Assembly (NCBI GenBank): GCA_030248295.1
Contig: JASANH010000073.1
Coordinates: 124,001-188,000 of the forward strand
Source of the DNA: Mesodorylaimus sp. YZB2_4
Taxonomy: Eukaryota > Nematoda > Enoplea > Dorylaimida > Dorylaimidae
Reading direction: 5' to 3'
Length of the DNA stretch: 64,000 nt
In this document: positions 43,688 through 56,518 of the stretch, one piece after another
Numbering within the stretch: the first letter of the stretch is position 1
Layout: each line of letters opens with the position of its first letter
Notes under the pieces: generated by a model
What the model saw: the letters and a program-made list of their open reading frames with translations, nothing else
Database searches by the model: none
Told to the model about the DNA's origin: nothing
Position numbers and translations under genes: made by a program

Positions 43688-46600
43688 ATGGATGGCAATT
43701 CGGCAAAGAATGTGTCCAGCCTGGCGGGCAAAAACAGTTTCAATGGTAAGTGTGTTCAGGTCTATTTTACTTTAGCAAAATGCTGCTTCGTCTTTCCCCG
43801 CAAAAAAATTCGCTTTTTTAAGGTGCTGTTTGATAATTTTTGATAAATCAGTTAATTTCATGCCAAAAATGGTTTATTAATTGCGCTAAAAATTCTCAAT
43901 CAATTAAATGGTTAAAAGAGGCCGTAGTGTGGGAGAACTTTCGTTCGGCTGCTTTGTTCATAGCCATTCTTTTTCATGGAAATATAGTCACTCATCGCAT
44001 ATTTTCCTCCTTTCAGACAGATCGAACCGTACTCCCATCATCGGCGTGTGCCTCGTCGGTTCATGTGCTTCAGATTCCACCTTGCACGATATTCTGGTAA
44101 GTTTGTTCAATGTCATTTCTCTCTTCCAATTAGTATCGATTTCTTCCCTTTTAGAATGATTTGAAAGTGAAATTATCGACCTCAGAAGACGGCTACGAGT
44201 TCTTGGACGATGACGTAGCGTTTGTTGTTGATCAATTCGAAGGACCCTTTTTCGAACGGTTGAAAGAATCCAACAAAACTATTTTCGGTCCAACAGCCAT
44301 CAAAGATGCCGCGGCGGTCAAGGTTAGGATGACCCGGTGGGCTGGGCTGTCAGAGATAAAGGAACCCCTTGCGACAACAGCCGATCCTTGTAGCGGTTCT
44401 CAAAACCCATAGGATCTGCTCTCTCAAATTCCCGTTCGTGTCCTCAGACCTTGATGGGATAAAATATGGTCCAATATGGGCTGGGGAGAGGTTTTAATAA
44501 TTTTCCTGGACGTTTTCTGTTTCAGGAACTGTGCAGGCCCCGTCGTCCGCTGTATTGTCGCTCGATGGAAGGTATCACCACCTGCTTCTCAGGATTCGGG
44601 CAGAATCGGGCCGTGTTGGTAAGACAGTCACCGTGGCTATTTGATGCTGATCGTGTTATAATTCTGTCGTTTGTTCCAGGAAGAATTAGTCAATTTGGTG
44701 CATTACATGGGCGGTAGTGTTCGGCAGAATTACGGGGCGAAAGTGACGCACGTTGTTGCAGCGACGACGCAAAGCGAGAAGTATCGGGTAAGTGGGGATC
44801 CTTAGGACTTTGGTCTCATGTGGGTTTAAGGCCCTATCATTTCTTTAACTTTGCTCCGTCCTCCTGGCCTCTCTTCACCACTCATTTCTCCCTGTGAGCG
44901 GTCTCTTCGTTTCTCGACCCTGGAAATAGGGTTCCCCACTGCCTCATTATCGTGGCACTGAACTTGTATTTTAGTTAGCAGTGGCGGCTGGAATCCCGAT
45001 CATGAGCGAAGAATGGATCAGAAAGGCGTGGGAAAAGCGATCAGTCGTGTTGTCGTACGCGTTCAGCGACGAAATGGTAAACTATTGTCAGGCAATGGGT
45101 AGACAACCTAGAAAAATGGGGGATCCTCAATTGATTCTGTTGAATCTGCCAGAAATAAAAACGAATCTGTTTTGGGGGCTTTAAACAGGTCATTTTGTAT
45201 CTTACCCAACGGTAGATTGCAGCACATAATCTCGAAACTGCACGTGTGCACTGATTTTCAGAAAGCTTACAAGTTGCCCGCATTCTACGGCCTCAAGCTA
45301 GCCTTCCACGGTTTCACGAAGGATGATACTGAAAAGATGGAAGCTCGAGCTGCTGAACTTGGTAAGATAATGCGTATCGGGGAGGACCTGTAGACTGGCT
45401 TGGTCGAAGTGGTAACTTCTGATCAGCTGGACCTCATGGAAGGCTTAGGTTCCGCATTCTGCGGGTATAGTGTGGTCGAGCTGCCTTCCCTAGCAGGCTC
45501 TCCGTAACAGCTGTAAGGTAACTGGTTGATATCAGGTGCTGACGTGACAGACTCGGCGAGTTGCTCTCACTTCGTGGTTGCTGATGAGAACTCGCCGGAC
45601 GACGGTTCGAGTTTCGTCAAGCCAAACAACCAGTGTCGGGTGGTTTCTGGCGAAGTAAGAGGCGTGGCTTGATGATGAGTGCCTTGACGCTGACCGACAT
45701 TTCTGCTTTCAGTGGTTTTGGACAAGCGCTCATTTAGACATTTGCGCCAACGAAAACGAATATCCTGCTTTCGATAAGGTGATTGGTCCAAGGGCGGGGG
45801 GCTAGGCCCGGTTTAACAAAAGCGCTTATCTTCAAGCCGGACGTTTCGCTGGCTATAAACATGGGCCTAATGCCAGCATAAGTGCTTTCGAGCAGCTGGG
45901 CCCAGGTGGCCAAGTCCATTCCTTAGCTTCTGGGGTTTGAGGAACCTTGTGTATGGTTTATCACATTACCTAAAGCAGGTGTGCACTCTGGAGGGTGATT
46001 GGATGGGCTGGATTCCCGTCTAGGACCTCTTGCTTTCAATGACTGAAACCCACAATTTTCGGGAAATGTTCCGGCATGTCTTTTACCCCCCCCCCCCCCT
46101 GTTTCGGGAAGACGATTCTTACAGACGAAGTCAGCGATGCTGTTTCAGTCTGTCCCGAAATGAGCCCTGATTCCAAGGCTTCACTATTCTATTCTTTTCA
46201 GTCTCGTCAGGGCTTGATGAGCCCTTCAGCATCTGACACGTTCAAATCGTTGAGTGGCGCGTCCTGGTCCAGGCCATCCACGCGTCGACGATCGTCCAGT
46301 TTCGACGTAGTCAGTGGCGGGGTCGCTCATCACAGCGATGCCTTGAACGATGCATCGTGTGCTCTGGATGGTAAGCTAGTTGATGTGGTCACTCATGGGC
46401 TTGGGGCAAGTGTGGGTATAGGGAGAAGGAGTATCTCCCGCCTCCCTGCGCTTGCTCAGGTCGCGGCTAAAACTTTAAGTTTCGCGATCATGGCGATCTC
46501 GTGAAAATGACAGCAACTATTTAGGGATTGAGTATGAAGGATTTTTTCACAAGTCTCGATTAGTCTCCCTCCTCTGCTCGCTGTTAAGAGTCTATTCTGT

Positions 46601-49600
46601 TTCAGAACATATGTTCTCGCTGGATGATTTGGAAAGTTTTATGAAATCGCCGACCAAGACTGGTGTCAGCAAACGTCAACTAGCGTGCGCCGAACTGCTG
46701 CAAACGGAAACTAGCTATCTCAGGAAGCTGCACATGATCGTTTCTGTAAGTACACCGCTGAACTCGGGAGGGGGGCTACCTCAGTCAATTCACCTGTGGG
46801 CATATTGCTTTGCAGATCTTCAAGGAACCATGCGAGAGGATGGATCCATTTGGAAACCGGTTGCTGTCCCCGATTGAATCGAAAACCATTTTCAATAACG
46901 TGGCCGACATAATTTCCCTGCACGAGCAAATCCAACGTAAATTAGCGGCAATGATCGCCGACTGGCACGAGAAGAACTGCGTGGGTCGCGTGTATCTCGA
47001 ATATGTAAGCATCGCTTCCATGGCCTCTTATGGTCAGCTAAGATTATCTTTGTTTTCAGAAAGAAGAGTTGGCCAAATGTTACGCGCCGTACATGAATTA
47101 TTATCCGAACGCCAAGGAGATGTTAGCTCAGTGCACGAAGAAGAATCAGCGATTCTCGGACTTCCTAACGGTGAGCGGTCAAGGGATAGACAGGGCATGT
47201 TTCAGAAGAATTACTCCCTAGTTGGCTTGACTTGCGGAGCACCTTGTTAGATCCTCGGATTTGTGATTCACCGTCCTCTCATTTAGGCGTGTCGTCGCAA
47301 ACCGGAATTGGAAAAGCACACGTTGGATGACCTGTTGATTTGTCCTGTGCAACGCCTGGCGAGTGTTGTTTTATTGTTCGTTGGTAAGACAAAGCGGGGG
47401 TAGCGGGTCTCTGAAACAAGCCCCGGGTGGGAGTTGTAGCCCAGTTTCAGAACTTGGAAATGCCCCAATCATACAACTCTGATAGCTTGTAGCTCAGGGC
47501 AACCCCGGACCGCCCTCTAACCCTGTTTAGTATATTCTAGTAGACCTGGACCCAATTGTGCAACTCTGAATAGCACTCACACCCGGCTCGGTTTGGTCAG
47601 AATGAGTCCTCAGCGAATTGTGCAAATGTAATTTTGTATCCCGTTTCAGAAATTCGGCGCAGGACAGACAAGTCGCACGAAGACTACAATTATTTGCAAC
47701 AGGCTAGTGATGCATTGACCGCCGTTTTAACGTAAGTTCAAAACAGGGAGGGGGAACGAGCCTGCCCCTGCCCACGGAGGGGAATCTAAAATTTTGGGAT
47801 TCGAAAGTGAGAAAAATCTGTGTCCTGCGTCCATTTCGTTGTAAACCAGAGCTCATACAAGGCGCCAGAGGTGACTTTCCCTGAATTTCCGGGGTTTTTT
47901 AGACCAAGTTAACTTTCTCCCCCTGTCCAATTCTATATTCCCGCTGTCTCAGCACTACTAAAACTAACCACTGATCTATATCTCACGCGCATATCTTCAG
48001 AAAAGGCGGCTGATTCAAAATTTTAAACCTCAGAATGCGTCCTCAAATTTCCATCTCCGATTCGCTGACTTTCCCAAGCTTTTTCCAAGCTTTGTTTGAA
48101 TCCTGGCTAACCTGAATTTTCAGTTCTAGTTGTTAAGGTGGGCTTTAATAATCTCAATTTTGTTATTAAGGGATTCAAAGCGCTTCGTGACCTCCTAGAC
48201 TTACGCTTAGAGTAGCTCGACTCCTGCTCGGTCCAAGTCCAGGTGGGATGGTGTCCCAAACCTATCTCATTTCGTCCAAGATGAACAAGTAGCACTGACC
48301 GGCAGGGGGGGATACTTATCGATTGACTCCTGCGCCCAAGTTAAAAATCTATCAGTCTTATGATTAGCATAAGTATTTGGGGCACCCCAACAAGCCCTTA
48401 TTTGGTTCAGTCATTGGCTTTGATTTCAGACATTTAAACGAAGATAAACGAAAAACAGAGTCTTATGCGCAAATGTTTGACATTGTGAAGGAAATCGAAG
48501 GCTGCCCGGTAAGTTAGATTGATCTCCTGTCCCCTGGAGTACTCTTGTATATGCTATGTTCTAAGTATGGGCAAGGTCGGCTGGGTTAGAGAGGGACTTT
48601 TGGGAGAGGGGGAAAGATCAGATCAGATCGCCCGAGATCTGATCGTGTGTTAGACAGGTCAGGTTTGGGTCGAGTCGAATGAGTTATATATGACTGTTAC
48701 ATCCAGTGCTGTAGGCTTGCTGGACAAATTGGCCTGTGCCTGGAGGCCAGGTCTTGGTCCTGCCCACATACAATTTTGATCGCTTTTGCTTGCTTCCTTT
48801 CCTTCCTTCCTGTTGGACCTGAGGTGGGAGGGGGTTTCGAGAGGAAGGATTCAATGTCCTGGTCAGCCCAACAGGGGGTTTACCCCTCCCCTTTCCCATA
48901 ATGTACTTGCTATGTTCATATTCCAGGCTCATTTGCTGTCGTCGCAAAGACAGTTGATAGCGGAAGTGGACGTGACGGATTTGAGCGGGCTATATTGCAA
49001 GAAAAAGACTTCGATGTTGACGTTTTATTTATTCAACGACTGTATGGAAGTAAGTGGGTGGGGTTAGAAGAGTTTAAACGTTTTTGCTGGTGCTCAGACA
49101 TTCTTGACGGAGAAATTAAACTGTGGAATATGCGCTAAAAATTTCAGGCCGCATAACAGTAAAATCATTCAAAAATCCGCCCAGATATTTGAAGCCTCTG
49201 TATCTTGGTTCTGGAATATCCAAAATCGGGTTAGGCTTATTCTGGTGGAACACAAATCATAGAAGCGACGTGTTTTACAAAAGTTGATTGAAAAGAAAGA
49301 ATAGAGATTTTTAGATTAAAGTTTTGTATCCAAATTCATTGAAATTATAGTTTTCTTATCACGAATTGGTGATTTGATGAAGCAAATATTAATTTTTCAG
49401 ATTGCCAAGAAGACGCACAAGTCTGGTGCTAAGAGCAGAAAGCACAAAGATCTTCTCCCGCTGCATCGAATTCGCCGGGTGGTGAGCGTTTCCTCGTCGG
49501 ACGGTGAGTGCCTTGTCCCATGTTCGACTGCAGTGTAGACGGGTGTTCCGATTGTAGACTCGTCAAATCTGTTTTGCTTGACCATTCGAGACAATTTGAG

Positions 49601-50183
49601 CGATTCCAATTACACGTTCTCGTTCTGGGGCAGCAGTTCGCGTCGTCATATGGTCGGTAGTTCGAGTAGTTTGGACTTGGCGTCGAAGAAGAAAGACTTT
49701 TTGGATCAGTTGTGCCGATACGTCGTGATGACCACCGATAGGGCTGGATTTCAGTGCGAACAATTCGATGCCAATGTGAATGCGGACGAGCTGCTGGCCG
49801 TGGCCATCGAGAAAGCTGTCAAGTGAGTGCGGTCTTGGAATAGTGGACTGCACCCGAGGTAGATAATGATCGACTGTCTTCTGTTCCAGGCGGGTCAAGT
49901 CGGACGATGGCAGTCTCAAGAGGACCATTTCGGTTCGGTCAATGTCTCAGTCCGGGCGCACATTTCGTCGTAGTATCAGCCACGCGGTCATGAATTTCGC
50001 GTCAGGCACTTTGCGTCGCGTGAGCAGGTCGAATTTGAGGATGCCATTGCACGAAATTGCCGAGGAAGCCGCAGCCGCGTTGTCCAAGGTCAGTTTTCGG
50101 TTCATCTTATGTAAAACTTTTGACCGTATTTTCCTTCTTTTCAGAGCAAAAACAATTCGTCGTTGATGATTTCGGACCAATAG
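43688..50183 (+). CDS. ect2: ECT2-type Rho guanine nucleotide exchange factor, 21 exons
   Basis: ECT2 activates RhoA at the division plane to drive cytokinesis. Exons: 43688-43745, 44017-44096, 44155-44322, 44526-44618, 44680-44787, 44975-45076, 45262-45361, 45536-45654, 45713-45778, 46202-46370, 46606-46745, 46816-47004, 47060-47170, 47287-47383, 47650-47731, 48430-48508, 48927-49049, 49401-49503, 49558-49822, 49890-50088, 50145-50183. Every phase agrees, giving 829 residues. An N-terminal BRCT0-like part (20-100) precedes BRCT1 (about 105-200; GITTCFSGFG, WIRKAW) and BRCT2 (about 205-298; HFVVADE, WFWTSAHLD). A serine-rich linker follows, then the DH domain (about 370-590; ELLQTETSYLRKL, CPVQRLASVVLL) and PH domain (about 600-760). 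A basic tail has RTFRRS and RRVSRS, likely phosphosites. Autoinhibition of DH-PH by the BRCTs is known for the family. Introns are short (about 50-700 bp). It is flanked by two SID-1 paralogues on the opposite strand. Confidence 0.93.
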
Positions 50184-51395
50184 TCATGCCCCTTCCGTGT
50201 TCCTTCGACTCTGTTTTTATCCGCCCAGTTTTTTTATCGACAATTTTGTTTTACCCATGGGCGAGGTTTTGTGGTCAAAGCCGCCTAAATTATTTTATCG
50301 ACAATAAAAAAAGGCGGCTTTTCTCGCAGTTGAGTTCCCTTGCGTGGTTAATCCCCGCGGAGCATACTGTAGGACACGTTGACTCTCTCAAACCTTGAAG
50401 TCTGTAATTTCAGACCTACCCTTTACACTGTCAAGTTGATTTCAGTGTTCAAAGTGTCAAGATTTTCTGGAAGGGGGTTTGAATTGCCCCAGTGTAAAGT
50501 GGTTGTCAGGTAATTTGGACACCACTCGTAGCACCTACAGGAATAGGTCACACGAGAACTCTCGTAGGACCTTCGTATGGCATTCAATGGCAGCTGCGCC
50601 AATTTCTTCTACTTCTAGAGTGCGTGATACAGTTGCTGTTAGCCCTCAGGTCAAAACTAGTCCAAAAATTCAACTAGTCAAAACCTGGGATGTGGACAGG
50701 AAAAACTAGGTGCACGAGCATTAGCAAGGGTGAAAGGAGCAAACTGATACCTGGTTATCAGACCATGGTTATCACCACAAGTACCTTGACTTGCCCAAAA
50801 AGTGAACAGACTTCCGATGGACTGGTGTCCAGTGACTGGGACTTTCTCTGATGCTGACTGATTTTGAGCACAAAAGTATGCGCTCGCTTCAGTGTGGAGT
50901 TGGAATGTGATGCTTTCTAGGTGTCACCATTAGGCAACTAGACACCGCCGCGTTTCAAAAAGTGCCAACCAGATGCAAGATAGGTCGGGTTCAGACTCTT
51001 CTACCTTCTTAGCTGGCACGCACTCAACGATATCTTGGCCAAGAACGGATATCCAATCGAGAACCAGCAGCCAAAAGTGGGGCCACGATCAATGTAAATA
51101 GGCTGTTGAAGACGCCTTCATCGGCTAGCACAGTCTCAGGATCCGCCGACCTTAGTAACTCCTTCATCACCACAAATCACTTTCCTCAGCTTCATTGCTG
51201 AAAGGCATCGGCGATCGATTTTGCACCAAAGACCCCCCCCCCCCCCAACAGCGCCACTCCACAGTCTCCAGACTGTACATATGTCTGGAGTAGAACAGTC
51301 GGTGGAGCAGTCTTCTTGACCAAGTCCGTGGATGAAACATAATCGTGTGCAGAGTATCGATTGCAATCGATACTTGTACGTGAGAATCGTCGAGC
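50184..51395. other. ECT2 3' flank
   Basis: AAAGCCGCC at about 50278 and GGCGGCTTTT at about 50314 form a stem around TTTTATCGACAATAAAA, whose AATAAA-like word may serve ECT2 polyadenylation. Poly(C) lies at 51233-51246. No gene is seen. Confidence 0.4.
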
Positions 51396-51399
51396 CTAA

Positions 51400-51565
51400 A
51401 GCGTTTCTTTCCCAACTTCTGGCATCATGGGTCACATGCTTGGAGCGGGTCATGACCCTGCTTGGGATGATTTTCGTATCATCGATCGTGCAAAGATCCG
51501 ATGGACACCTGAAGATCAAAGAAGCAGGGACTTTGTAACACTCACGCTTTTCCTCCATTACAAGT
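51400..51565 (-). mobile_element. LINE fragment (related to 59.8 kb)
   Basis: On the minus strand, CTIDDTKIIPSRVMTRSKHVT aligns with CMIDDEKIIAASVMSRLK at 59.85 kb and CTIDDAKIITASVMYRLKHVI at 61.1 kb. It lies just beyond the truncated end of SID-1 B. Confidence 0.5.
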
Positions 51566-54235
51566 GCACAAAACTGTGTGTTGCCTGATGCCTTGCCCAG
51601 CCATAGTGTCCTGTGCAAACATTAGGCCGAATGTGACTTACATATTGTTAGGCAGCAGGTAGAGGTGGGGACAATAGATAGGATTACCAATTCGTCACGT
51701 CACGTCACGTAAGCTCCCCGCAGCATTATCTACGCCCTTCGATGCTAACTTAGATGATGGGCGAAGAAAACATCAAATTTACTGGATAAACCTGGCCGAC
51801 TTGCTGAATCATGACCAACAGCAAGAATCCGGTCAAAATACCGTACATCCATCCATAGGCTCGCGTTGTCTCTGCACTGGGTATTGTGTCAGTGTGGGTT
51901 CCAACCTGAGAAATGAATTAGCAGATAAGAAAGTCCATCCTGATCGCGTCCTACCTCACGCATCGCCGAGCTAATATCGATTGGTGCTGATTGAACGACA
52001 GGGGCCGATCAATCAAGCCCTTCGTGTGGGTCAAATAATTGGATTTCATTGAATACAGATGGTGAGTGCGTATTGGGGAACACAGAAATTGTGTCCAGGC
52101 CAACTGATTCCTGAACTGGTTCTGCTTGTGATGGTGTGATCAGACCAAAAGCTGCACAAAAAAGTCATGTCCACTGCGTAAAACTGAACTAATTAAACGC
52201 CTGACCTCCGAGCACACTGTTTTCACTAGAGATAACGCTGATCAGATTCTCTGAGCCCGCCTGGCCTCGCCCATCTGAGATTGGTCTTGGGAAAATGGTA
52301 TCGTCCACGTTGATATCTGCTGAAGTGATGGTTATCAGGTCCTGCGACCCCGACTCAGTAGACTGGGCTGAATAGGATGGCCCGGTGGCATCCACTTCAT
52401 CGCAGCGAATGGAAATCAATGCATTTCTTCGTCTGCTGAAGAAGAAACGAATGACCCCAAGATCACCCCATTGGCCAATTGCTTACGTCAGAAATCTCGC
52501 TTTTTTTTAATAGGAATTATGGCGATGAAGAATAACGCATAAAATCCAAGAGTTAGACAAATTGGTAGCGTAAAATTCGAAATTTCAGCAATGCTTCTAG
52601 CATCGACCACGACATGCTTCTTTTTGTCTGTCAAAATAAAGTCCTTTTTATGATGAGGCAGGTTATCAAATATCTGAACCTGATATATTAAATTTTAGCT
52701 ACAGTAGGATTATCCAATTGAGGAATCTCAGATATCCAGTCTCCTGCAGTACTCTAACAGTGTCACCTGCAGTCAGAGGGCGACTGTTGGTAGGCTGGCC
52801 CCCGGGGACATGCATTCCGAAGGTGAAACATCAACTTGACTGGTTTACGTGCCAATGTCCCGTCTCGACATTTGCAGTCTCATTTCGAAAACCCAGCTCA
52901 CCAGAAGTGATGAACAATTTAAAGGTACTGTATACCACAGCATTTAGCCTTTTCAAATTTTAAACTAAGGCCTCACTCAAGCGACCAAAAATGAACTTTG
53001 TGTCTCCGCACTCCGAATCGTCAGGCAATGTGAGGATGACCACGAAAAATTGATCCAGTTCACTTCGCTGAAAGGAGCAATACATGTTGTGAGTGCATGT
53101 GGGGCAATGGGATCATACCCGAATGATCATCGACCCCTGTCGAGTGGAGGTCAGTTTACGATAAGCACGTTTCACATCTTTCTTAGATGAGATGAAAGGG
53201 CACTAAAAAAGGAGCATTCGAATAGCTATCCAATCATACAGCGACAGGTCACTTACATCTCCGAATCGTTGTACAGCCAAAATAGCACAGATATCGTCGC
53301 TGCTGCTGACTCTTATACGAATCATGTCCACGTGATCTGGGAGACGCACATAGGCAAGTCTCGGGTTGCTGAATGTGGGTGTGAAATTTAAAGAATATTC
53401 ATCGTCCACACTAGAATTATACGTTCCCGATAAGGTGTTACAGGACAGGTCTGATGCGCCATGCCCCCTGGGGCAATCAGTTTTATGCCCATTACCCGTT
53501 ACCACAATCATGCGCCATGTCCTCAGCACAGACGCCAAACGTGCAGGTGCAGTCTATGTAGCATCGACAAAATAAAGCGCTGTTTTTTTTGTGGAAGTGG
53601 CGGAACACAGGAGAAAAACATGACAAAATTCTAAAAATTTGCAGCAGAAGGATTTAAAATTAAATTCTTTGTCTAGGAGTGTCTAATCTTCGATTTGCAT
53701 TTGCTGCAGTTTCTCTTTGCAATTGATACAAACCCAGTTTCTAGTCCAGTGCCTGTCAGTCAGTGCCTTGTGCAACCCTCCGAGAGGCTGTGTGGGAGAG
53801 GAGGCGACCGTGGGATGTGTCGGTGGGAAAAACTACGATCCGAGCAGGCAAGTCATTCGACTATACCTGCGGCTGGAACATCAACTGGAGTGGTTGACGT
53901 CTCTCAGCCAAGGAGATCATCGATTGTACACTAGCCATGGCCGCGCCAGCAGGACTGACGAGGGTCAGACTTGTGTTGCCCTTCTCCTTGTCAGTCGATA
54001 GTGGTGCGCTGTACAGCTAAACGTTGTGTTTCCTATGCATCATGGTTTATTCTTCGCCAAACACTGACAGTGCACTTCAAGACCAGAAACATGCAGGGCT
54101 ATAGAACGTCAAAAAAAAAAGATACCACTATGGGGCCTGTCAAATATACTCTCGAAACCAAATATTCGTTCGGGGTCTGCCCTGATCGTGTGGCAGGGTT
54201 GACGGTCACTATCTAATAATTTAACTGTAATCTCA

Positions 54236-54760
54236 GTTATAACTCAAATATCCCCCTGTTTCCAAGGTTCGAAACAATAAACTCCTCCTCATCAATGCCT
54301 CAAATGATCCCCCTTGACCGTTACCTCACCCGTAACTCAAATATTCCTCTCCCCAATTGACAGGATTCGATTACTTCCTCCCCACCCACACCTCAAATAG
54401 TCCCCCCCCACTTGACCTTCCTCACCCATACCTCAGATAGTCCCCCACTTGACATCCCCTGACCCATACCTCAAATAGTCCCCCCCCACTTGACCTTCCT
54501 CATCCATACCTCAGATAGTCCCCCACTTGACATCCCCTGACCCATACCTCAGATATTCCCCCCTTGACCTCCACCTCACCCACAATTCAAATATTCCCCT
54601 CCCAAATGGACAGGATTCGAAACAATAACTTCCTCCCCCTACCCCATACCTCAAATAGTTTCCCCCCACACTTGACGTCCCCCTCACCCGTCACTCAAAT
54701 GTTCTCCTCCCCAATTGACAGGTTTGAAACAATCTTGTTTGAGAAAACACTAATCGTAAG
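54236..54760. repeat. C-rich tandem array in a SID-1 B intron
   Basis: Units of about 40-60 bp contain ACCTCAAATAGTCCCCC..CTTGAC, with a higher-order pair (CCATACCTCAGATAGTCCCC / ACATCCCCTGACCC) repeated twice. Divergence between units is moderate. Confidence 0.8.
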
Positions 54761-55574
54761 TCAAAGCAACATCTAAAGTGATCTACTGTAACATTGGTGC
54801 GCCCACTGGATTTTGTACTCCATAAATTTGAAAAATTTGGGGGCGGTGGCGACAAGGTCAAAGCAAAATCAAGTCTTTTACTCACTCCATTTTGAAACTG
54901 AAAAGTGTAAATGCCGACACAGTCAGCGAAGCTTTGAGTTCCTTTGGCGACAAGGTCATAATCGACACTTCGGCCGAGTTGCCAGGATCATCATCATTTC
55001 TGGTCTCAATTTGACGCCTTGCCTTGATCACGTCATCAAAAAGTTCCCGATTTTGTCTCCATTTCTGCTTGGTCTTTGAATAGTCCCGATTTGATGGCAC
55101 AGTGGTTGACTTTGGACACAGGTACACTTCGCGTCTGGTTAGACTGAAATCGAAATATGGCTAGTAAGCCTAGGGGATTATTTGCTTATCACATCAGTTT
55201 GGGCACGGTTCTAGCATCCAAAAGTCGTCATGCTTGTACCCTCAACCAAATGATCAGTGAGCACCAGTAAGCAGCTACCCCAGCCACTTCGATGATGTAG
55301 CGGTGAAAGGCGTGTGTCACAGTTTGCTTGGCGGAGCTGCAAACTGGTCGGCCCAAGTTCAACTCTGGATCGTCCTAGAACTTGGTCAAGTTCTTCCTTG
55401 GCGGTGGATGACCCACCCTTCTTCCCAGGGGCGGGAGGCTCTCGAATCCGGGTCCCCTCATGGGGTACGAGCTGGGTATGGTCAACCCACCGACATCGTG
55501 GAGTAGCGACTAACACGCTCTCTTGCCCGCCATGGCATCCCAGACTGACCCTAGTCGATGGCAAGATAGGGTCA

Positions 55575-55800
55575 ACAGAGCCGCGGTGGCTCAGGTCGGT
55601 TGGCGTTGGTCCCGCATTGCTCGGGCCAGCAACCCTGGCGGGAGGCCGCAGTTATGTTCCGGCTGAGGACGGGTTTAGGAAGCCCACTCCATAGTGAGAA
55701 CAAGTCTTCGACGGCAATTCAAGAAGTCTGTCGCTGCCTTGCACGCTCTGCTGGGACACTCACCTGGTACCGTCAAGTGGCGGACGCCAGAAGAGTAAAA
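55575..55800 (+). mobile_element. SINE, family 2
   Basis: The head GCGGTGGCTCAGGTCGGTTGG is tRNA-like (A box). The tail TGCACGCTCTGCTGGGACACTC..CTGGTACCGTCAAGTGGC matches family 2. Confidence 0.5.
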
Positions 55801-55905
55801 AAGTGAAACTGGTCCTGCATACTCCAATCGGGAATGTCCCTCCATTCCCGCCCATCATATCTGGCGCTTTTGCAGTTTGTCCCCCACATCTCTTGGATCC
55901 AGTCC

Positions 55906-56092
55906 ATCCTAGCCCAAGCCTAAGGCTAAGACTGAGCCCCAAATCCACCCTGTCCTAGCCTAAGCCCAAGGCTAAGACTAAGCCCAAATCCACCCTGTTC
56001 TAGCCTAAGCCTAAGGCTAAGACTAAGCCCAAATCCACCCTGTCCTAGCCTAAGCCTAAGACTGAGCCTATATTTAGCCTATCCCTAAGCCT
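55906..56092. repeat. 46-bp tandem array rich in GCCTAAG
   Basis: About four units of CTAGCCTAAGCC(C/T)AAGGC..AAATCCACCCTGT. The array contains GCCTAA words, the complement of TTAGGC. Confidence 0.85.
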
Positions 56093-56324
56093 ATTGGCGG
56101 ACAAAGCGCAAAAGTGCCTATCTTAGGACGCGTGCTGGCGCAAGACGCCCTGGGTGGGGGTGCTCCTAGTGGAGACGAACACAGGGAAGCTACCGCGAGA
56201 GCTGGTCACCTCACGGCCTCTCTTATCATGTCAGGCAATAGGCAAAACGGATGGAAGTCACGTGGGCAACTGGGGCGGCACGGGGCCCAACCCACAACAA
56301 ATTTTAAAAAAGGGTCAACAGCGG

Positions 56325-56518
56325 TCGCACTGGCGCAGCGGTTTGGCATTCGTCTCTCCGTATTGCTTGGGAGCGAGTGGCTGGACTCGTTCCGGGCTCG
56401 ATCCCCGGCGATAGAGGTCGGTTTGCGAACCATAAACCCTCGCTGACCTTGCACGCCAGGCCGTGGGTGACTCACCCGGTACCGTCGAGGTGCTCTGGGT
56501 GGAAAGAAGGAAGCCAAA
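56325..56518 (+). mobile_element. SINE, family 2 (best preserved copy)
   Basis: The A box is in CACTGGCGCAGCGGTTTGGC and the B box in CCGGGCTCGATCCCCGG. Then comes the family tail GAACCATAAACCCTCGCTG..GGTACCGTCGAGGTGCTCTG. A Pol III origin is likely. Confidence 0.65.

Noticed and set aside
54236..54760. Array resembling spaced repeats (CRISPR-like)
   Set aside because: This is eukaryotic intronic DNA; units are contiguous, diverged and without unique spacers of constant length.
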